DNA of 10,207 nucleotides from Candidatus Yanofskybacteria bacterium RIFOXYD1_FULL_42_10 (GTDB taxonomy: Bacteria > Patescibacteriota > Minisyncoccia > 2-02-FULL-40-12 > GWA2-44-9), in NCBI GenBank assembly GCA_001795975.1, contig MGLG01000010.1:1-10207 (forward strand). Reading direction: 5' to 3'. The number at the start of each line of letters is the position of its first letter. The first letter of the stretch is position 1. Shown one piece after another: positions 4,876 through 10,207 of this stretch. The notes below the pieces were generated by a model. That model did not search any database. It had not been told where the DNA came from and saw nothing but the letters and a program-made list of their open reading frames with translations. The translations under genes and the position numbers were made by a program.

Positions 4876-6009
4876 CTATTCATACGCTAAAGGATTTTGC
4901 GCCCCGTGGACTTCAAAGTGCAAGTGACAACCGGTTGAACGGCCGGTGGTTCCCATAAGGGCTATTTGTTGCCCGCCTTGGACATTTTGCCCGGCTTCTA
5001 CCAAAATTTTGCTGTTGTGAGCATAAACTGTTTCAATTCCGCCATTGTGGGTTATTTTAATGACTTTTCCGAATCCCCCGTTCCAACCGACAGAATCGGC
5101 AATCGCAACCGTTCCGGCGGCGGCGGCATAAATCGGTGTTCCGCATGCTTTTGCCACATCAATACCATTGCGGCCATGGAAGATTTTCCAATTATAACCG
5201 CCGGTAAGAGGTCTAAAATATTGAGTAAAATCGCTAAATCTCGGTAATTTTGAGAATCTGCTTGCTGTCAGAGCGCTTGTCTTGTTGCCGTAAGCCAGGC
5301 CGTTTGATTTAATCTGACCGTCTGGAACTATGATTTCGTCCCCTATTTGAAGTTGGCCGTCTTGAGGCAAAGAGTTAAATTCAAGAATACTGTCAGTTTC
5401 TACGCCGTATTTTTTGGCTACCGAAGCCAATGAATCTCCTTTTTTAACCGTATGAATAACTCCTGAAACTGGCGGTATTTTGAGAATTTGTCCGGGGCTA
5501 ATGCTGTCGGCGTCTCGGAGATTATTAGCCCAAATTATGGAATTCATGCTTATGCCATAGTCCGAAGCTATAAACGACAAAAGATCTCCTTTTTGTACGG
5601 TGTATTCCACGATTTGGCTGCGTTTAAATTCTGTATCCGCAAAATCGGTAGAAACGGGATTATTGGCCAATAATGAATTTTGTTGGATTGTTTGGGGTTC
5701 CATTGTCGCTTCATCTCCACCTCTGCCAGGATTATTTTGGCTTAATTCAACGGAACTGGTCAAAAAAGCGAGTTGATTCTGCGAAGGAATGATATTTATC
5801 ATCGAAGCCGATGTCTCTTCCACATATTTTTTAACCAAATTGCTGAATAAACTTGCTTGGCCTTCACCGCTCACGCCTTTTAGCGCTATTATCAAAATGA
5901 CTAAAAAAAGCGTTCCGTAAACGCCAAAAAAACGACTTTGGTATAAGTTTTTAATTCGTTTTGCCATTTTGCCGTCTTGTTCGGCAATCGCCGCTACGAT
6001 GGCGATCAA
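4876..6009 (-). CDS. Membrane-anchored LysM-LysM-M23 peptidoglycan endopeptidase (copy 2)
   Basis: The product is 377 aa and a paralogue of the 2316-3413 product, with the same order: a basic N-terminus, a transmembrane helix (about 31-46), a Gln/Asn-rich linker, LysM 1 (134-179), LysM 2 (184-229, with canonical KKGDSL) and an M23 domain (about 276-374). Metal and catalytic residues are intact: HGRNGID (H278, D284), YAH (H331) and HLHFEVHG (H362, H364). The region from VEYTVQKGD to the end of LysM 1 is nearly identical to copy 1, whereas the linkers differ, including about 14 extra residues before M23 here. This copy keeps the conserved CGTPIYAAA and is probably the ancestral-like enzyme. It should cleave peptidoglycan cross-links outside the membrane. 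TTG 6009 is the only canonical start in the frame before a stop at 6094-6096, but it lacks a Shine-Dalgarno motif and does not align with the TTG of copy 1. A 218-bp insertion lies in its leader. Confidence 0.93.
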   Translation of the reverse strand: MIAIVAAIAEQDGKMAKRIKNLYQSRFFGVYGTLFLVILIIALKGVSGEGQASLFSNLVKKYVEETSASMINIIPSQNQLAFLTSSVELSQNNPGRGGDEATMEPQTIQQNSLLANNPVSTDFADTEFKRSQIVEYTVQKGDLLSFIASDYGISMNSIIWANNLRDADSISPGQILKIPPVSGVIHTVKKGDSLASVAKKYGVETDSILEFNSLPQDGQLQIGDEIIVPDGQIKSNGLAYGNKTSALTASRFSKLPRFSDFTQYFRPLTGGYNWKIFHGRNGIDVAKACGTPIYAAAAGTVAIADSVGWNGGFGKVIKITHNGGIETVYAHNSKILVEAGQNVQGGQQIALMGTTGRSTGCHLHFEVHGAQNPLAYE

Positions 6010-6052
6010 ATTTTTGATTTGAGTACTAATAGGTTTGAGATTAAGTTTCCGA

Positions 6053-6270
6053 TAGAACTTTCGCGCTTTCGCCGTGAAGCCCGTCCGCCTCCGCTATCCG
6101 CCAACTGGCGGAGGCGGACGGCGGATTAAGGGTCTATCGCGGCTCAAGCCGCAAGCGGTTTGACCAATTTCTTCGTTAAAATGCTTAAAATATTTGCTCA
6201 ACATAACAAATGTATGTCTCGCAAAATTTTAAGCATTTTGCCTTGAACTTGGACAAACACGCAAGTTCTA
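6053..6270. mobile_element. 218-bp MITE-like insertion in the leader of M23 copy 2
   Basis: The leaders of the two M23 genes align except for this block, present only in copy 2. Its ends are inverted repeats (TAGAACTT at 6053-6060 and AAGTTCTA at 6263-6270, weaker similarity further in), with TA at both edges as expected for a TA target duplication of the Tc1/mariner-IS630 type. It carries no gene. Inside are a 14-bp perfect stem (6081-6094/6108-6121), GCGGCT-CA-AGCCGC (6139-6152), an arm pair of about 19 bp (6178-6197/6221-6239) and GAACTTG/CAAGTTC (6245-6268). A structured RNA inserted in the leader is the alternative. Confidence 0.55.
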
Positions 6271-6331
6271 TTAAAAAAGAAAAACCCAAGGAAAACTACA
6301 AAAAAGAACAATATTTCCCCAAAAGACAAAA

Positions 6332-6348
6332 ATTCTCTTTGGGAGAAT
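6332..6348 (-). promoter_or_regulatory. 5'-terminal leader hairpin of M23 copy 2
   Basis: Same 6-bp stem ATTCTC-CCAAA-GAGAAT as at 3527-3543, again close to the predicted transcript start and again followed by TTTTTGTCTTTT and GGGG, which allows the alternative CCCAAA/TTTGGG-type pairing. Its retention beside diverged flanks supports a function in the RNA. Confidence 0.45.
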
Positions 6349-6358
6349 CACAGATACT

Positions 6359-6388
6359 AAAGTATCATTTTTGACTGGCAGATGTCAA
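6359..6388 (-). promoter_or_regulatory. Promoter of M23 copy 2 with -10 dyad
   Basis: On the minus strand TTGACA (6383-6388), 18 bp, TACTTT (6359-6364), with TGA directly upstream of the -10 box. GATAC/GTATC (6353-6366) overlaps the -10 box; relative to copy 1 one base pair of this dyad has changed on both sides together. The leader to TTG 6009 is about 340 nt, most of the excess being the 218-bp insertion. Confidence 0.7.
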
Positions 6389-6412
6389 CCCAATTTTGTG
6401 GATAAAATTTAT

Positions 6413-6496
6413 GTCGCATAATGTAAGATATCACTTCGCCTCCGCCTCAATAATCACACTTCGATTTACCTTATAACCTCCATAGCGGCTTCGGGG
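6413..6496. repeat. 84-bp conserved intergenic block, copy B
   Basis: Twin of 3609-3692 with three transitions in 84 bases, placed at the same distance upstream of the M23 promoter. Here it runs directly into a hairpin repeat (6481-6568), so the block may be one half of a larger composite repeat whose second half is missing at copy A. Confidence 0.8.
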
Positions 6497-6568
6497 TGCC
6501 CTCTTTATGTTTGCGGGAAGAAACGCAATCCATAAAGAGGGCAACGCCCGACGAAGCACTCGTTAAAT
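6481..6568. repeat. REP-like long hairpin repeat, copy 2
   Basis: After CATAGCGGCTTCGGGG, GCCCTCTTTATG (6498-6509) pairs perfectly with CATAAAGAGGGC (6531-6542), with an inner TTGCG/CGCAA stem (6511-6515/6524-6528). Outside it GCTTCG and CGAAGC also pair. It ends in GCCCGACGAAGCACTCG plus TTAAAT (6546-6568), shared with the 4732-4812 element, although the hairpin interiors are unrelated in sequence. Confidence 0.7.
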
Positions 6569-6638
6569 CATGCGGTGGTAATAATTTAAAAAACGCATGA
6601 ACTATTGTAAAAATTTTGGAAGGTGTTAGTTTTGGCGG

Positions 6639-7004
6639 ATGATAACTCAGCGAGCAGAATTAGGTTTTGTTGCGGAAAAAATTGCCGGGGAATTTTTGGA
6701 AAAAGGGGGATACGCAATCTTAGCCCGCAATTACCGCAAACCGTGGGGAGAAATAGATATTGTTTGCGAAAAAGAGGGGATTGTTGTTTTTGTTGAAGTG
6801 AAAGCGAATAAGAGCGTGGTTGCAGGTTTTGAACCTGAATTAAGAGCGGATTGGAAGAAGATGGCAAAAGTCCAGCGGACGGCGGAAACTTTTCTGGCCT
6901 CTAAGCAATATGAGTCGGAGCAAGAATGGCAATTAGATATTGTTTCGGTTTCTTTTGACAAGGAGAAGGGAGTGGCGCAAATTAAGCATTTTAAAAATAT
7001 TTAG
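6639..7004 (+). CDS. yraN: YraN family (UPF0102) putative nuclease-fold protein
   Basis: The 121-aa protein matches the length and motif order of UPF0102: RAELGFVAEKIAGEFLEKGGY (helix, E16 region), RNYRKPWGEIDIV (E38, D40), VVFVEVKANKS (E53, K55), the Lys-rich KKMAKVQRTAETFL helix and WQLDIVSVSFD near the end. The D...ExK arrangement is that of the PD-(D/E)XK restriction-endonuclease-like fold, related to Holliday-junction resolvases; activity has not been shown here and the cellular role is inferred. ATG 6639 is the first start after an in-frame TAG (6627-6629); the best ribosome-binding motif, GGAAGG (6618-6623), is about 15 nt away, a long spacing like that of comM. In many bacteria yraN lies close to comM/yifB, rnhB and dprA; here comM is on the same strand but about 4.7 kb upstream. 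A foldback element follows the stop codon by one base. Confidence 0.92.
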   Translation: MITQRAELGFVAEKIAGEFLEKGGYAILARNYRKPWGEIDIVCEKEGIVVFVEVKANKSVVAGFEPELRADWKKMAKVQRTAETFLASKQYESEQEWQLDIVSVSFDKEKGVAQIKHFKNI

Positions 7005-7005
7005 T

Positions 7006-7203
7006 ATCCATGATTTCAAATCTCTTTCTCGGCACATCTTTTTTCGGGTACGGATTTTTTGAAGCTTAAAAAATCCTGAATTTTTCGCTGAGGCGATTCC
7101 AGTGCCGGCTAAAGCACGGCACTAAAACCTTCGCCTTGACCGTCGAGCTCAAAACCCCCTGCAAAAGATATGCCTTCAACGAGTTTTGAAATTCATGGTG
7201 GAT
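7006..7203. repeat. 198-bp foldback element with nested hairpins
   Basis: This fills most of the 329-nt gap after yraN. The ends are imperfect inverted repeats: CCATGATTTCAAA (7008-7020) against TTTGAAATTCATGG (7185-7198), with weaker pairing continuing inward (CTC..GGCA.ATC). Inside are GGATTTTTT/AAAAAATCC (7052-7060/7068-7076) and a two-step stem AGGCGA..AGTGCCG/CGGCACT..TCGCCT (7091-7136). The whole could fold as a three-way structure. No gene is seen. The 7052-7076 hairpin followed by TGAATTTTT may terminate yraN transcription. Confidence 0.55.
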
Positions 7204-7232
7204 AAGTCGTTTTTTTTTGCGCATTAAAGTTA

Positions 7233-7247
7233 TATACTTAATATATT
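7233..7247 (+). promoter_or_regulatory. Candidate -10 region for the 810-aa gene
   Basis: TATACT (7233-7238) and TATATT (7242-7247) are -10-like boxes in a very A+T-rich stretch; no good -35 box is at the right distance. TAGAAT (7310-7315) is another -10-like box that would give an almost leaderless mRNA, which would explain the absence of a Shine-Dalgarno motif before ATG 7334. Confidence 0.25.
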
Positions 7248-7333
7248 AAATTTGTGATCTAAAATTCACACATTTTCCTTTGAACATAAAAATGGAGATT
7301 TTTGTGTCGTAGAATCTGTGTTTGTAATGTCTC

Positions 7334-9766
7334 ATGTGCAAAAGAAAAAGTTTGTTTGCCCTCCTGATCATCGGCGTTGTAATTCTTGGCGTAATATCGG
7401 TGTCTAATTATGGTTCTGCGGAACAACTGCCTTTGATTATAGAAAAGACTAATTTCCACGAATCTTGGCCGGTAGGTGTTCCTTATTTAGGGAGTTTAAA
7501 AGTGTCACCTCGTGGTGGTGGGGTCTTTTTGCCAAAATGGTCTGTCTCATCCGCTGATACTATTTCTGATTTTGGATTGAAGTACAAAATGGCAGGGGCA
7601 GACCAAGAATTAATGATAGTCGGCACTCCAACAAAAGAAGGCAAGGCTAATGTAGTAGTTTATGTGGATGCCAGCAATTATGCGCAAGCATATGGTAATT
7701 TTTCTATCGAAATTACTCCAAACACCCTACCAATTAATCAGAACGACCTTGCCATAGATTTTTCCGGCCTTAAAGCGGGAATGGCTGGCAGGCCGTATAG
7801 CGGAATCATAAAGGCAAACAATGCGGCGAAAAGACCGTTTTGGAAGTTGGGAACCAATAATCTTTCCGATTTTGGGTTAACGGCTCCCGAATCAAGTTAT
7901 GGAAGCAGTTTTACGATAAGAAGCATAAATTCCAAATCGGCCAAAGAGGGAACAGCCACCGGAACAATTACCCTTTTCAGCAGAATAGGTCAAAATGAAA
8001 CCGATGAAATAAGCGGAGAGTTTAAAATTGAGATTAAAAAGAGCGGGGGAGGAAATGGTGTCATTGCTCCCAAGATAAGCTCTTTTAAAGTAAACGGCGC
8101 TCGGTCGGCGAAAAAAGTTACGGAGGGTGATGAAATTACTTTTTCTTGGAATGTTCCTAACGCTACAAGTATGGAAATCAAGGGCCGTTTAACCCCCCAA
8201 AGCGCCGAGGACCCGGCCGGCCAGAAGAATATTTGTGAAGAAAATTCCGAAGGCTGCAAACTGCCGGCGGGAAAATTGAAAGTTAAAATATCAAAAAGCA
8301 GCGCCTTTTCATTGAGAGCCACCAACACACAGGACGGCAAATCCAAAACGACAACCTCATCGGTTTATGTAATTGTAAAGCCCGTGAAGAAGAAAGTCGG
8401 AACCCTTGTTGTGGAAAGCAAGCTTGATAATAAGCTGTATACCGGCAGGATTGTTCCTGTAATTGACGGCAAAGAACAATCAGGAAAAGATGTGTGGAGA
8501 TTTTTCAAAGACGGCAAAGAAGATAATCAGGGGAATTTGAATATAAACAGTGTGCCCAAAGTTTTTAACAGAACAATCGGAAAATGGGAATTAAAAGTTG
8601 ATTCCAGCGTTGAGGGTTTTAGGCTTTTTTCTCCTACCGGCAAGAAAATATCAGCATCTCTTCAAAGCATTTCGCCTAACGGCGGAGAGTTAAAATCAGG
8701 CGGAACAATCCGGTTTGGCTTAAATTTTAAAATTAGCGATGACAATGGCGGAGGCGGTTTAACGATAACGACCGCTTCGCTTGCCGATGCGACGGTTGGC
8801 GCCGCTTATGGCCAAAGCCTTTCAGCTATCGGCGGAACAGCGCCTTATGCCTGGTCAATCATTAGCGGCAAGTTGCCGGCGGGGCTAACTCTAAATTCAG
8901 CCGGATTATTATCTGGCACGCCGACCAAGGCAGATTCCAAAACATTCAAGATTCAAGTTCAAGATTCTTCTTCTCCCAAAAAATCAAAAGTTCAGCAATT
9001 TGCACTGACTGTTAAAAATACCGGCACGGAAGTGAAGTATTCTTGCAACTCTCAAGGCAGTTGCGTTGAAGACCCAACTGGTTCGTACAGCGACCCGATG
9101 TGCGGCAACGCGTGTTCGTCTAATACAAGCACAACGCCAGATTTGAATCAGGCTTACAAGATTTTACAAAATATAGAAAAAGAACAACAAATTTTGTGTT
9201 CAGACTGGAAATTCCTTGATTTAGCCGTTGAAAAACTTAACAATGCAAATGCGCGGTGGGGATATCATAAGTATCCAGAAACGAAGAAAAAACTATCTGT
9301 TTCGCAGGATCGAATTGCTTGGTACAATGGAACCGGAGTTCCCCAAAATGGGAGTGGCGAAGTTATTGCGTTTGATATTATTCAGGATTATAAATGTAAG
9401 GACCATGTCGCCCCAATACTTAGAAAACCCAAAGTTGTTCCCTACGAGAATGACCAATGGTCATACCCAAGAAGTAACCAAAAATCTAGTGTCGTTGAAA
9501 CTCCCGAACTCGCAGAATTAGAAATCGGGACGGTGACTCCGATTCTCAATTTAGCGTTAGTTGAAGATGTTGCGGCGCCAAATAAATCTCTCATTGCTCA
9601 AGGATTGGATGCGATGGATTCAATTTCGTTGCCCGTACAATTTTATACGGAAAAGTTTTTCAGGGATGCGTTAAGCGCGTCATTTTGGAAAAAAGTGAAA
9701 AAGAGTTTAGAATTTAAAAAAGCGCCGAAAAGAAAGCTTAAATCAACTCCGTCGCCAACTAAATAA
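7334..9766 (+). CDS. Large secreted Ig-like multi-domain protein
   Basis: The 810-aa product begins with a signal peptide (MCKRK, hydrophobic 7-23, probable cleavage after GSA29). Two related beta-rich modules follow (about 30-130 and 135-235, both with a DFGL motif), a third Ig-like module (about 246-350), another beta domain (about 356-470), and a clear He_PIG-type putative Ig domain (about 476-560, with GGTAPYAWSI, LPAGLTLNSAGLLSGTPT). Then comes a short Cys motif (C571, C577, C590, C594) of a kind I recall in Parcubacteria surface proteins, a mixed domain (about 600-715, with WGYHKYPET and IAFDIIQDYKCKDH) and a strongly basic tail (KKAPKRKLK). It has no catalytic motif I recognise; an adhesive or structural cell-surface role is inferred. 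ATG 7334 is used because TAA at 7325-7327 blocks the frame upstream; no Shine-Dalgarno motif is present. A terminator follows. Confidence 0.88.
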   Translation: MCKRKSLFALLIIGVVILGVISVSNYGSAEQLPLIIEKTNFHESWPVGVPYLGSLKVSPRGGGVFLPKWSVSSADTISDFGLKYKMAGADQELMIVGTPTKEGKANVVVYVDASNYAQAYGNFSIEITPNTLPINQNDLAIDFSGLKAGMAGRPYSGIIKANNAAKRPFWKLGTNNLSDFGLTAPESSYGSSFTIRSINSKSAKEGTATGTITLFSRIGQNETDEISGEFKIEIKKSGGGNGVIAPKISSFKVNGARSAKKVTEGDEITFSWNVPNATSMEIKGRLTPQSAEDPAGQKNICEENSEGCKLPAGKLKVKISKSSAFSLRATNTQDGKSKTTTSSVYVIVKPVKKKVGTLVVESKLDNKLYTGRIVPVIDGKEQSGKDVWRFFKDGKEDNQGNLNINSVPKVFNRTIGKWELKVDSSVEGFRLFSPTGKKISASLQSISPNGGELKSGGTIRFGLNFKISDDNGGGGLTITTASLADATVGAAYGQSLSAIGGTAPYAWSIISGKLPAGLTLNSAGLLSGTPTKADSKTFKIQVQDSSSPKKSKVQQFALTVKNTGTEVKYSCNSQGSCVEDPTGSYSDPMCGNACSSNTSTTPDLNQAYKILQNIEKEQQILCSDWKFLDLAVEKLNNANARWGYHKYPETKKKLSVSQDRIAWYNGTGVPQNGSGEVIAFDIIQDYKCKDHVAPILRKPKVVPYENDQWSYPRSNQKSSVVETPELAELEIGTVTPILNLALVEDVAAPNKSLIAQGLDAMDSISLPVQFYTEKFFRDALSASFWKKVKKSLEFKKAPKRKLKSTPSPTK

Positions 9767-9789
9767 TAAGACCTAAAAACCCTGTAAAA

Positions 9790-9810
9790 ACCCGCTTTTT
9801 GCGGGTCTTT
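9790..9810 (+). terminator. Intrinsic terminator of the 810-aa gene
   Basis: ACCCGC-TTTTT-GCGGGT (9790-9806) followed by CTTT, 23 nt after the stop codon. The T tract is short and merges with the -35 box of the next promoter, so terminator and promoter overlap. Confidence 0.75.
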
Positions 9811-9836
9811 ACATTTATATGAAAAGGTGATATAAT
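9808..9836 (+). promoter_or_regulatory. Strong extended -10 promoter of the secreted Tyr/His/Gly-rich protein
   Basis: TTTACA (9808-9813), 17 bp, perfect TATAAT (9831-9836) preceded by TGA. This is the best promoter in the window. Transcription should start near 9843, only a few bases before the GTTAGGGG hairpin. Confidence 0.8.
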
Positions 9837-9846
9837 TAAAATATGA

Positions 9847-9887
9847 GTTAGGGGTTACAATGGTTCCCTTTGTAGCTTCTAATCGTA
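9847..9887 (+). ncRNA. Putative structured leader motif starting GTTAGGGG, copy 2
   Basis: TTAGGGGTTACAA (9848-9860) can pair with TTGTAGCTTCTAA (9870-9882) over 13 positions, three of them G-U, with a 9-nt loop. It is at the 5' end of the predicted mRNA. The related motif at 4102-4136 pairs over 9 Watson-Crick positions. It could be a regulatory leader or an mRNA-stabilising hairpin. Confidence 0.45.
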
Positions 9888-9904
9888 ACTTGAAAATCAA
9901 TGTT

Positions 9905-9939
9905 TTGCCCACCAAATGGGCATGCCTAAGGAGGGCAAG
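9905..9939 (+). promoter_or_regulatory. Ribosome-binding site with alternative pairing partners
   Basis: AAGGAGG (9928-9934) lies 5 nt before ATG 9940. TTGCCC (9905-9910) can pair with GGGCA at 9918-9922 (short loop, ribosome-binding site free) or with GGGCAA at 9933-9938, which covers the end of the ribosome-binding site. TGCC (9923-9926) can also pair with GGCA (9934-9937), placing AAGGAG in a loop. Confidence 0.4.
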
Positions 9940-10207
9940 ATGAAACAGTTCGCATTCGTTTTTGTGTTCGTTGCGTTTGTTCTTTTTGTTGGTGTTTCGT
10001 CGGCGGAAGCGCAGTATTACAACCCAAATCCGGTACAGAGTCTTATCCAGGGAAACCTGAATATGGTTCACAATTTGCACGGTCAACTGGACCGCGCTCG
10101 GTGGGACAATCAAGTGCACAATTTGGTCTACCATGATGGTTATTACGGGAACTATGGGCACGATGGCTACTTTTATGGTCAGTATGACCGGGAAGGTCGT
10201 CGTCTTT
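9940..10207 (+). CDS. Small secreted Tyr/His/Gly-rich protein, 3' partial
   Basis: The frame is open from ATG 9940 to the window edge (89 codons). AAGGAGG at 9928-9934 supports the start. The first 24 residues form a classical signal peptide: a Lys near the start, a long Phe/Val-rich core (FAFVFVFVAFVLFVGV) and a SAEA cleavage site before QYY. The mature part begins QYYNPNPVQSLIQGN, then has Asn/His-rich stretches with WDNQVHNLVYHDGYYGNYGH, rich in Tyr, His, Gly and Asp. Such composition suggests a surface or extracellular protein that might bind metal or self-associate; that is inference. I recognise no family. It is transcribed separately from the 810-aa gene, from a strong promoter with a structured leader, suggesting high or regulated expression. 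The C-terminus is not visible. Confidence 0.75.
   Translation, partial: MKQFAFVFVFVAFVLFVGVSSAEAQYYNPNPVQSLIQGNLNMVHNLHGQLDRARWDNQVHNLVYHDGYYGNYGHDGYFYGQYDREGRRL

Noticed and set aside
7253..7270. TGTGA-N8-TCACA as a CRP-type operator upstream of the 810-aa gene
   Set aside because: The classical spacing is 6, not 8, and there is no evidence of a CRP-family regulator; a 5-bp dyad is common by chance.

Overview
The window looks like a chromosomal segment of a Candidate Phyla Radiation (Patescibacteria) bacterium, probably Parcubacteria-like. The A+T-rich composition, frequent TTG starts, small intergenic hairpin repeats, membrane-anchored LysM-M23 peptidases and a large signal-peptide protein of Ig-like modules with a short Cys motif all fit that lineage as I remember it. 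TGA is read as a stop (end of comM), so the Gly-TGA codes of Gracilibacteria/Absconditabacteria are unlikely. The taxonomic call is inference.

Layout: (1) 1-269, the end of a DksA/TraR-like coiled-coil protein that stops just before the zinc finger its family normally carries. (2) 308-1888, comM/yifB, an AAA+ Mg-chelatase-like ATPase. (3) 1999-2217, a two-helix membrane protein, followed by a bidirectional terminator and a perfect 20-bp palindrome resembling a parS site. (4) 2316-6496, two minus-strand paralogous LysM-LysM-M23 peptidase genes that were duplicated together with promoter, leader and an 84-bp upstream block that is 96% identical. A plus-strand G+C-rich 65-aa gene with its own promoter and terminator lies between them (4329-4526). 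(5) 6639-7004, yraN (UPF0102 nuclease-fold protein), followed by a 198-bp foldback element. (6) 7334-9766, an 810-aa secreted multi-domain protein. (7) 9940 to the edge, the start of a small secreted Tyr/His/Gly-rich protein behind a strong promoter and a structured leader.

How the parts relate: comM and yraN both belong to the DNA-processing/competence neighbourhood and are often close together in bacteria; here about 4.7 kb of cell-wall-hydrolase duplication and repeats separates them. The two M23 proteins should act on peptidoglycan outside the membrane.

The non-coding DNA holds the least expected signals: a dyad over the -10 box of both M23 promoters with a compensatory base change; a 5'-terminal leader hairpin kept in both; a 218-bp MITE-like insertion in only one of the two leaders; REP-like hairpins sharing a 23-nt end; and an RNA-hairpin motif starting GTTAGGGG that occurs near 4102 and near 9847 with structure-preserving differences. 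No tRNA, rRNA, CRISPR array or complete insertion sequence was seen.
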